Source: CAZWSX01 sp964636985 (GTDB lineage Bacteria; Planctomycetota; Planctomycetia; Pirellulales; Pirellulaceae). Taken from it: DNA of 64,000 nt. Position numbers and translations under genes: made by a program. Position 1 is the first letter of the stretch. Every line of letters begins with the position of its first letter. A model generated the notes under the pieces. That model did no database searches. It saw only the letters and a list, made by a program, of their open reading frames with translations, and was not told where the DNA came from. The stretch covers positions 386,315-450,314 of the forward strand of contig CAZWSX010000002.1 of assembly GCA_964636985.1 (NCBI GenBank), in the 5' to 3' direction. Of this stretch, positions 26,701-34,200 are shown one piece after another.

Positions 26701-26944
26701 ACCGCGCCTCACCGTTCCGCTGGTTGGCTTTGGGGGGCCGCCGCCGCTGGGCGAGGCATGGAAAGATACCACCGTGAATCTGCCGCACGAGTTCTCTGCC
26801 ATCGGCTGGAAGAACTGCTTTAGCCGAGAAACACTTGTCCCGGATGAAGGCAATCGTTTGCGAATGGGGGATGTTCTAAGCACATTCCCCGTGGCTCTCC
26901 TTTTGAGCTCTGAAGGTTTGAACTCTGAAACCGATGCGACCTAG
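23723..26944 (+). CDS. treY: Malto-oligosyltrehalose synthase
   Basis: The 1073-residue enzyme rearranges the reducing end of maltodextrins to a trehalosyl unit (EC 5.4.99.15). Family signatures are VATYRVQLNRHCTFRDVQ near 60, SSHGYDIADHGKVNPEIGT near 96, IADVVPNHMSN near 138, RRFFDINELAAIC, LRIDHPDGLYDP near 390, GTVGYEFLNAVNGLF near 480, THDTKRSEDVRAR near 700 and PDIYQGTE near 860. It is longer than the well-known family members (about 720-960 residues), with an extra N-terminal extension of about 50 residues and a long C-terminal part. AAGAAGG precedes ATG 23723. Together with TreZ it releases trehalose from glycogen-type glucans, a route used for osmoprotection and carbon storage. Confidence 0.93.
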   Translation: MTNRLQNAPESLDQVGATPVAALDYLPADAPEAANAANARVDQIVQAVAEVYGRQRLPVATYRVQLNRHCTFRDVQAAVPYFHSLGISDVYASPFLQARPGSSHGYDIADHGKVNPEIGTIDELHSLSASLREHGMGMIADVVPNHMSNVTSLNVWWQDVLENGPSSAYAAYFDVDWMPLKPDLANKVLLPVLSDQFGNVLEEGTLVVKYEGGAFWLEYFESRFPLAPSSYAVILAPILPEFENRVGKDDPDVLEAFSILTAIKNLPPLTETDPSRLAEQRREKEVIKRRLHELVDRSAPFKELLHSAVQELNGKPEDPRTFDRLDQLLQQQAYRLSYWRVAADEINYRRFFDINELAAICTEHPQVFADTHRFLFSLIDEGTLNGLRIDHPDGLYDPRAYLCQLQQERFLSLCRRELARQEISTESDPQDPAIEQALLEAWQAAQQDPSSPLTRLLYIVVEKILARSESIPENWLIHGTVGYEFLNAVNGLFVSPVGEHGLSALYARFVGEEVDFDQLAYRCKRLIVKMSMASELSVLGHRLDRISERNRWTRDFTLNSLTRALQEVIACFGIYRTYVEPEQVLDRDIRYVNMAVARAKRHNPAMSAVVFDFIRDVLLLRYHENADEEERRAIQQFVGKFQQITGSIMAKAVEDTACYRFNRLASLNEVGGDPAKFGTTVGDFHRLNQARLSQMADGLNATSTHDTKRSEDVRARISVLSEAGNEWRERVNRWSRWHRRLKTNIDGVDAPSRNDEYLLYQTIVGIWPGIKAIGSELPKFVDRVQQYMLKVIREAKDHSSWVSPNEAYENALARFVEDIFKENRRRPFVRDVDHFVRPLAEHGRWNSLTQVVLKATAPGVPDIYQGTETWNLTLVDPDNRQAVDLAALRDSLDHMLVEMAAALGRPSAADPAKEWLSPDSEVVPQEFLQQLLDSRDDGRVKQFVTMLSLRTRGQWSDLFARGEYLPVTTEGAFADHVIAFARRDKDRSALVIAPRLTVPLVGFGGPPPLGEAWKDTTVNLPHEFSAIGWKNCFSRETLVPDEGNRLRMGDVLSTFPVALLLSSEGLNSETDAT

Positions 26945-27150
26945 CAACTGGGTGGATATCAGGTCTCGCCCAAACCCCTTCACTCTTTGTCGGAGAGCAA
27001 TCGAATCTTCTTAATTCTCTTTCGTAGGGAGGCGGTGAGCGTGCCGGACTGTCTTTCAGGTGCGCCTCGTGTTTGCTTCATCTTCACTTTATCGACGGTC
27101 CGTACAATTCAAGGGAGAATGTCCAGCGATCGTTACACGGATTCGATATC

Positions 27151-28260
27151 ATGAACGCGATTTCCAATCTGTCGCACGTTGTTCACGCGAGATTCATCTG
27201 GTTTCTCCTGGGTTCGTACGTTGTCGCCGCTTTCTTCCCCGCAGCGGGACTGTATGCTCGATCTTTCCAATGGGGAGGTGTCAGTCTGCCCATGGTGCTG
27301 CTTGGCTTGCTGCTTTTTAATGCCGGCATGGGTGTTGATCTGGCGTCGCTATCGAAGCTGAAAAGCGATCCGCTGTCGCTCATCTTTGGCCTGCTGGCAA
27401 ATCTGCTGATTCCACTCGCCTACATCGCGGTGGTGATGCTAACGCTGCGTTTCTGGCACAACCCAGATGAGGTGCAGAACATTCTCGTCGGCCTTGCTCT
27501 GGTGGCATCAATGCCGATTGCCGGATCCTCCACGGCATGGTCGCAAAATGCCAACGGCAATGTGGCCCTCAGCTTGGGCTTGGTGTTGTGTTCGACGTTC
27601 CTTAGCCCGCTTACGACGCCTGTCGCGCTGCATGCGGTGGGTTTAATGACGACGGGCGACTATTCAGATGATCTGCACGAACTTGCAGGCTTCCAGACGG
27701 GCTGGTTTCTCTTGATGTCGGTCATCATTCCTTCGGCTCTGGGAATTGTTTGCCGTCGGGTCATCGGTGAAGAGAAAGTCACCTCTAGCAAAGCGAACCT
27801 GAAACTCGCGAACAGCGTTGTGCTGCTGTTTCTCAACTACTCAAACGCGGCTGTCTCGCTCCCACAGGCGATCGCCACTCCCGACTGGGATTTCCTGGCC
27901 GTCACTTTGGGCATCACGCTGCTTCTGTGTGCCGTGGCTTTTTCAGCGGGTTGGTTGATCGCTTGGGTGCGGAAATCAGACGCCTCCGACAAAATCGCGC
28001 TGATGTTCGGTCTGGGCATGAACAACAACGGGACCGGGTTGGTGCTCGCTTCGATGGCGCTGGCTGATCATCCGCAGGTTCTCTTGCCGATTGTCTTCTA
28101 CAATCTGGTGCAGCATCTCGTGGCGGGCGTGGTCAATCAGCAAGTCGTCCATCAGCAAAAAGGTGGAGGCGGCCCGCAACACAACTCGTCACATCCTGGC
28201 CGCGAGCAGTACTCCAAGACGTCGATGCGAGGCAATCTCCCTACGGAACAAGCCCGCTAG
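27151..28260 (+). CDS. Bile acid:sodium symporter (BASS/SBF) family transporter
   Basis: The 369-residue inner-membrane protein has nine to ten hydrophobic helices across residues 15-325. The family pattern is visible: GLLLFNAGMGVDL near 50, ASMPIAGSSTAWSQNANGN near 128, and the late GLGMNNNGTGLVLASMALA segment near 290, comparable to the Na+ site of this fold. Family members take up organic anions such as bile acids, pantoate or sulfonates together with Na+; the substrate here is unknown. The start is uncertain: I chose ATG 27151 because the membrane domain begins right after it, but no good ribosome site is seen and an in-frame start at 27073 exists. The hydrophilic Gly/His/Gln tail after residue 330 is unusual. 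Confidence 0.8.
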   Translation: MNAISNLSHVVHARFIWFLLGSYVVAAFFPAAGLYARSFQWGGVSLPMVLLGLLLFNAGMGVDLASLSKLKSDPLSLIFGLLANLLIPLAYIAVVMLTLRFWHNPDEVQNILVGLALVASMPIAGSSTAWSQNANGNVALSLGLVLCSTFLSPLTTPVALHAVGLMTTGDYSDDLHELAGFQTGWFLLMSVIIPSALGIVCRRVIGEEKVTSSKANLKLANSVVLLFLNYSNAAVSLPQAIATPDWDFLAVTLGITLLLCAVAFSAGWLIAWVRKSDASDKIALMFGLGMNNNGTGLVLASMALADHPQVLLPIVFYNLVQHLVAGVVNQQVVHQQKGGGGPQHNSSHPGREQYSKTSMRGNLPTEQAR

Positions 28261-28286
28261 AGCAAGGCAACCAGGAAGAGCAACCG

Positions 28287-28718
28287 ATGATTTGGAACGA
28301 TTGGTTCAGTTGGGCCCTGCTCTCCGCGCTCTTTGCGGCGCTGACGGCGATCTTTGCGAAGATTGGTCTGGAAGGAGTCGATTCCGACTACGCGACGCTC
28401 GTCAGAACTTTTGTGATCCTCTTTGTATTGGCGGTATTTGTCGGCGTCGCCAACAAATGGCGCAATCCATTCACATTGGAATCGCGCACGATCGGTTTTC
28501 TGGTGTTGTCCGGCCTGGCAACCGGAGCGTCGTGGGTTTGTTACTTCCGTGCTCTCAAGTTAGGCGAGGCGTCTAAGGTCGCTCCGGTAGACAAGCTGAG
28601 TGTGATCCTGGTCGCCATCTTTGCCGCGGTGTTCCTCCGCGAGCGTCCCAACCTGCGCGAATGGTTCGGCATCGCGATGGTCGGTATAGGGGTGATCATC
28701 TTGGGCTTCAAGCGATGA
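28287..28718 (+). CDS. EamA-domain membrane protein (single-domain DMT transporter)
   Basis: The 143-residue membrane protein contains one EamA unit with four to five helices. The typical segment GASWVCYFRALKLGEASKVAPVDKLS spans two of them, followed by FLRERPNLREWFGIAMVGIG. Most drug/metabolite transporters carry two EamA units, so this half-size member would need to dimerise (known for the small families; inference here). AGGAAGAG precedes ATG 28287, and the gene begins 26 bp after the symporter stop, so the two may be co-transcribed. The substrate is unknown. Confidence 0.82.
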   Translation: MIWNDWFSWALLSALFAALTAIFAKIGLEGVDSDYATLVRTFVILFVLAVFVGVANKWRNPFTLESRTIGFLVLSGLATGASWVCYFRALKLGEASKVAPVDKLSVILVAIFAAVFLRERPNLREWFGIAMVGIGVIILGFKR

Positions 28719-28808
28719 GATCGCCGCGGGAGGGCCCGATAACGAACGCGTGACCCCGATGACCAGCGCGTGACAAGGAACGGCAACATCACCGACCAAG
28801 AAACGCCA

Positions 28809-28973
28809 GCCCCCGCCGCGCTTTAGTAAAAGATAAAAGCGCGACGGGGGCATTGGTCATTGAAGCGACCCCCGCCGAGAACTCTCCTCCAAATTCTCAA
28901 CGGGGGTCGCGCTATTGTTGCCATCCATAAACCCCCGTCAGGAGTTTGCGCAGTTCGTGTGGTCTGACGGGGG
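28809..28973. repeat. Array of three G/C-rich hairpins
   Basis: Three strong inverted repeats follow one another. Hairpin 1: 28809-28824 with 28836-28851, 15 of 16 pairs. Hairpin 2: GCGACCCCCG 28865-28874 with 28901-28910, plus GAGAA 28877-28881 with TTCTC 28894-28898. Hairpin 3: CCCCCGTCAG 28932-28941 with 28964-28973. All share a CCCCCG/CGGGGG core but differ elsewhere, and GACGGGGGCATTGG occurs after hairpins 1 and 3 (28843, 28966). They may terminate the transporter transcript or be a small mobile/REP-like repeat family or structured RNA. Confidence 0.7.
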
Positions 28974-29292
28974 CATTGGGCCAGCGATATTCTCTTTAAC
29001 AGCTGGCCTCTGGGAGGATTTGCAAACCGCATGCCTGATCGATGAGAGAATCGCCGCGGCCTGCGATTGCCCGGAAAAACCGAACATTCACTGGCCTGCG
29101 AAGCATCGTGAAAACTTTAAGGCGCCGCTCAGCGCTCATCGCGCTCAAAGAACGAACAGCCGCCGACCGGAATTTGGCCAGCCGAATCGCATCGATCGCG
29201 AGAAGAAACGACGAAGAGATGTGGTAATGTGTTTGCCTTGCGGCGTTGGCCCCGCGCCGTTAGCACGGGGCAAAACTTCGCCGCGAGGTTGG
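28974..29292. other. Intergenic region
   Basis: No convincing gene. GCCCCG (29249-29254) and CGGGGC (29266-29271) form a small stem just beyond the stop of the minus-strand gene at 29293 and could help end its transcript. Otherwise I see nothing. Confidence 0.4.
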
Positions 29293-30375
29293 CTAAAGCT
29301 CGATATGCGTGACGCCACCCACTTCGTCGAAGTGGCCGATCTTCAGCAAGACGCCGGGTGAGCCGGGCATTTCGGCAACGAAAGCGGGATCACAAACCAC
29401 AATCGGCGGTGCTACGGTCACCGTCGCGGCCATGGCGACAGTGGTAAGGTAGGAAGCCGTCAGCGACAAAGCGACGAACCACGGAAGAGCGCCCTCGGCG
29501 ATGCTCAACAAGGAGGTTCGCTGGGCCTGCGACAGTTCCTGTTCGTTGCAATAGTGTTCGATCACATCCTTGCGCTGAACCGGAGTCGTGAGATTCAGAA
29601 TGTCGTCGAACGTACAGCCATCGGTGCGGACTCGGCGATGCGTCTTGGCGGTTTCCAGTGCTTCCTTCCGGCGCTGGAATTCCAAGTGATTCTGAAGTTC
29701 CGTGATCACTTTTTGCTTTTGGTCGACCGAGTACTTCACCAGCGCGCGAGGAAGAGCCAAGCACGCGTCGGCCACGGCCATCATCGCTTGTTGCGGACGG
29801 CGATAAATCGCCATGCGACGATACGCGGCGAAGACCTCGCTTTGCACTTTATGAATCGCAGCCATCAAGTCTTCTTGGGTGGTAAGGATTAACTCGTCAC
29901 CCATTTCGACGCACAGCGGCTTGAGGTAATAAACCTTGGTGCCCCACTCTTTGCCTGGGCCGCTTAGGAACTCCTCCAGCCGGGTCTGCACGCAAGCGGG
30001 AATGGTATCGGTGATCTTGTCGAAGTTCTTTTGCTCGGTCACCGTGACAAAGAACTTTCCCTTGGGCAATCGAATGGAGGCCTGATAGAGGTCGATTTCA
30101 CGGACTTGCGTGAAGTCGCTGCGATGCTTTTTCACGACCGCTTCCCAGCGCTTGCTCTTGGCAACAAAGGGGCCGGTCTCGCGCAGCATCGTCTCGGCCA
30201 GAACCGCACTGGCGTCCTTGGGCGGCACCCAAATCGGTTTGCTTGCCCAGACGCCGAAGGGGGCGAATTCTGGATCGAGCGTGAACGCCTTGGCAACGGC
30301 GGGATCGACGATAGACGGAGTTACGGAGCGGACGCCCCTCGTTTGCGAAGCAGGACGGTCAAGGGTTCTTGGCAT
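29293..30375 (-). CDS. Hypothetical protein with C-terminal membrane segment
   Basis: I do not recognise this 360-residue protein. Residues 1-290 look soluble and helical, with a charged stretch (LQNHLEFQRRKEALETAKTH) likely to be a helix, and several conserved-looking Cys residues. One or two hydrophobic segments follow at about 295-330 (ALPWFVALSLTASYLTTVAM, then an Ala/Val-rich stretch), and the last 30 residues are soluble. A GGAGA ribosome site stands before ATG 30375. It is divergent from the caspase/von Willebrand A gene and lies in the block that also holds the DotU- and IcmF-like genes, so it may belong to the same membrane system. That is a guess from position only. Confidence 0.65.
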   Translation of the reverse strand: MPRTLDRPASQTRGVRSVTPSIVDPAVAKAFTLDPEFAPFGVWASKPIWVPPKDASAVLAETMLRETGPFVAKSKRWEAVVKKHRSDFTQVREIDLYQASIRLPKGKFFVTVTEQKNFDKITDTIPACVQTRLEEFLSGPGKEWGTKVYYLKPLCVEMGDELILTTQEDLMAAIHKVQSEVFAAYRRMAIYRRPQQAMMAVADACLALPRALVKYSVDQKQKVITELQNHLEFQRRKEALETAKTHRRVRTDGCTFDDILNLTTPVQRKDVIEHYCNEQELSQAQRTSLLSIAEGALPWFVALSLTASYLTTVAMAATVTVAPPIVVCDPAFVAEMPGSPGVLLKIGHFDEVGGVTHIEL

Positions 30376-31214
30376 GCGATGTCTCCGATAAAGTGAAACT
30401 GGCCTATGGCTACGCGGCGCTCACGGTACACAGCAATAAGACGCAATCCTTCAAGTATTCGGCTTGCGCATTCACTTATTTGCCATTCCATCTTAACGCT
30501 AGCCGCGGAGCGGCCGCGATCACCTTTAAACCGTTTCCCAAAAATGGCTTGCGGCAAGCCCCAGGAACAGACTGTGTATTGCGAAATCCAGCGAAAAACG
30601 TTCGTGCGGGCCAAGGAAACCGGGCTGTTTCCGGCGCCGGGGCGACCGCGGAGCAGTCGCCGGATGTAGGCGGCTGTTTGGCGGTAATCGCGCGCAAGGC
30701 TTTCGGATTACCAGCTGCGGCAGGCGGAATCAATGGATAACGAAGAGAAGTCGGGCGGCATAAAACCGATCATCGTCATTGCGCCGATCGTTGTGACGGG
30801 GGCGATTGTCGTCCAACTCCTCACTGGCACCATCATCACCAAGGGACGGGCGTTTCTGCTCGCGTAATCGATGTGAACCGTGCTCTATTGGCTGTGCATG
30901 GCAGGCGAAATCGCAGTGGCGGCATGCCTGTGGTTTGCGATTCTGCGATCGCGACGGAGCGACTGATTCGGTTCACCTCGCCGGCCGCAAGGCAGTTTCT
31001 TAAGGCACTTTCGGTTGGCCGGAGGCCGGTGTTCGGCACCCTTGGCGAATTACAATCGTTCTACTTGATCGTGCAAACGGCCTCGCCGAAGATTCCCTCA
31101 GCTTCGACGCTTGATTCGGCCGCACGAATGAAGGCCAGCCTCGCCGCCTACGGCAAGTAGGTCGCATGTTTGCGGGCGAGGTACGAGCCACACCATTGAC
31201 GAAAGACATCGACG
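30376..31214. other. Intergenic region between divergent genes
   Basis: An 839-bp region with no clear large gene. Overlapping short frames are open on the plus strand (for example 30543-30669 and 30873-31160), but they have no recognised motif. The most gene-like is the 44-codon frame at 30733. Promoters of both flanking genes must lie here; I could not define them. Confidence 0.4.
30733..30867 (+). CDS. Possible small single-helix membrane protein (44 aa)
   Basis: ATG 30733 is preceded by GGCGGA at 30723-30728 and opens a 44-codon frame ending at 30867. The product has a charged start (MDNEEKSGG), one hydrophobic helix (PIIVIAPIVVTGAIVVQLL) and a short polar end. The composition fits a real small membrane protein, but there is no family match I know and chance cannot be excluded. 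Confidence 0.35.
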   Translation: MDNEEKSGGIKPIIVIAPIVVTGAIVVQLLTGTIITKGRAFLLA

Positions 31215-34200
31215 ATGTCCGAGCGACGCGAGAGATCCGAACGAACGCCTCAGAGGAAGGATCGCCCGAGTTGGAGAGGCAATAGTGCGAAACCGACGAC
31301 CGGAGCCAAGCCGAACTATCTGAACGCGCCCGCCGCCCGGAATCAGGGCGTTCGCCGCGCGTTCATGCTGTTGGGTACTCTCGGCGTGCTAGGCACGTGC
31401 GTCGCGTACTTCTTCTACTTCACGTTGGTTCGCCCCGAGCCGACGCCTTTGATCATTTTGGCGGCTGCTGCATACGACGCTCCTTTGCCGCCGAATGCGT
31501 TTGTCAAAGAGGACGTCGATCTCCTTACCGCCGCGTTTCCAGGCGCGGATTCGCTGGACCCGCAGTCGTGGCTTCGCAATCTTCCTGGAGTCTCGATCAT
31601 CAACGCCGCGAAGAACGTCGTTTGTGATTGGAAGTTCGGCGAACCCAAGGGAGAAAAGTCGCTTCGTCGCGTGCTTAACACTTCGCTCAAAGGTTCGCGA
31701 GGCGGGCCCGATAAGAACGCCGTTGTCGTTTATATGGGCTTCCACGGCATGGTCGACGAAGAGGGAAAACCTTGCCTGTTGCTAGGGACCCAGTGGCGTG
31801 GAGATTTCGAAAGCAGTGCAGGAGCAAGCGACGTGCGATCGTTCGGCCGCGAGCGATTTCGCTCCGTACCGGTGCAAGACGTTTTAGGCTGGATCGACCG
31901 CGCGCGGGAAAAAGAGGCTCGCGTTCTTTTGCTGCTCGACTGCCATCGTATTCCCCGACTGTGGCCGATCAGGAACTTTGAGAATGACTTTGCGGAATCG
32001 GTATCGCGCTTATCCGTTCCCGATAACGTCGTGATCGTCCAGTCTTGCTCGGGCGGCCAACACGGTACTGCCATGCCTGAACTGGGTACGTCAGCTTTTG
32101 CTACGTCGCTGGCAAAGGCGTTTTCGTCTGACGAAAAGAGGTCGACCGGAACCCGAGCGATGAAGGCGGACGGAAAGGTCACATTCAACGAACTAGTCGA
32201 ATCGATGAATGCCGAAATGAAACCGCTCGTAGCGAACCGCCGGGCGCGAATTCAAACGGTGGGCGTGCTCGAAGAAGTCCGCAAAACAAACGGAGCATGG
32301 CGCATCGCGTCGGTCGTAGAAGCCAAGGTCGCGCGCATCAATCGAACCTCCTCTCAATGGATCAACAACGAAAAAAAGTGGGAGCCGATCGACAAGGCCT
32401 GGAAACAGATCGACGCCATCGACACCAAAGGTAACGTTGACGACTGGCCGCTTCTGCGGCAAGCGGCGATCCGTACCCTCATGCGAGTGGAGCAACTCAA
32501 GCTGGCGGGTGCCGCGTACGAAAATGAAGCCACCAAGACGCTCGAGGGCCTCGAAAAGGCACTCGCCGCAATTCAGACGGAGTCGCCTCCCCAGTTGCCT
32601 GTCATGTCGATGCCGCTCTGGGAACGCGCAATCCAACAGGCGAGCAATGCTGAGGCCGAAATCCCCGCGAAGTCGAACGATGTCAACCGCGAGGCGCGAA
32701 TGGAAGTGGAGAAGGCATTGGCGATGGGGCCAGAGGGGCTCGATGACGCTCGACTTGTGGCTCATCTGCCGCAGCAAGGAGAGCCTGTCGAGGTTCGTTT
32801 TCTTCGCAGGTTAGCCAGTAACTATCTTCCGCCCTCGATGCGGGGAGATAAAAACAAGGCCCTTAGATCGCTAGCGATCCAATGCCGCCGGGCGATCGAA
32901 ACGACCGCGTATATGAGCGGCGATTTTCGATTGCTACGCGTTGCCGAGGAAGAGATCCGTAAGGTCGATGAGAAGCGGCGATTGGCCGAGGATCAACTCT
33001 TCGCAGGGCAAAATGATGCCGCAGACGCGCTTTCGAATCGTTTGCAGGACTGCCTGAAGACGTTAGAAGGAGTCGACCGGCACATCGCGAGAGTTCGAAG
33101 TTGGATCGCGATTCGAGACCAAGCGCTCGCGGAAGCGCCGTACTGGGGCGAGTTCGTTTCGTGCGCCCGAGAACTGCCGGACTTCGATCCAGAAAGTCCA
33201 CTGGGAAAAGCGAATCTCAGTGACGATCTTTGGGCGCCATTAAAAGAACTGTGCGAGAAGTCCGAGAAAGTGCTCGATGGCGGGACCGACGACCTGGAGA
33301 AAACAGCAGAACGAGTCAGCGGCGTTCTGGCGACTCTCCGAGGGCAACGAGAAGAATTGCTGCGCCAAATGGGCGCAACGGCCAAAGAAGGCCAGGCAAC
33401 CTTGCAGCATCGACGGGCCGAGGCCTGCCTGGCCTTTCCCGACTCCAAAGATCGCGGCTTGCTCCTTGCCAAGCTGGCCAATACCAACTCGACAAGCGAC
33501 CTAAGCACCGCCGATGCACGACGTCAAACGAAGTCTCAGTGGTCAGAATCGATGGTTCCCAAGAAAAGCCGGATTGCCGATTTTACGATTTCGACCGACG
33601 ACCGCGATCCGACGAAATTGCGAACGGTCCCATCGCGACTCGATTTAGAAATGAGGATCTTGGCTCCGTTCTTGACCACCAAGCTGGGGCACAGTGAGAG
33701 AGGAGTCGAATTCACATGGGGCGATGAGATTGTACCGCGCGATCAATTGCCAGGCCGCATGCTGGTTAGCTTCGACCTCGCAAGATGGAAATCGTTTCAA
33801 GCGGAGCGCATGGTGCGCGATATGTGGGGCAACGATGGTCTGACGCCTCCTATCGCGGGAATCGATCCAAGCACACCCTTCTTTCAAATTGCCGCGAGTG
33901 CCTACCTCAAAGATGTCCAAGATGGTGAGCTGGGTGCCGTCAAACCAAAGACGGACGATGTCTTGAATTGGTGCGAACATTTTCGAAAAGCGTTTCAAGC
34001 AGAGCGATCGGACAAGATAGAGGTCTCGTCCCAAGAGGATGGGACCGACAGTTCGGTGCTGGTCAAATCGCTTGGAAGTGGAACGATCCCGTTCCCGCCG
34101 TCCTCAAAGGAAGCGAGCGCCGCCGTTGGTCCGATTGCCTGGTCTGCGCATAGCGGGCGGAATGGTGACCGTTGGCTGCCCATGAAACTGGCGGCGTCTG

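Noticed and set aside
28719..29292. Possible tRNA or other classic RNA gene around the hairpin array
   Set aside because: The stems do not form a cloverleaf and no T-loop or CCA pattern is present; recorded as a repeat array instead.
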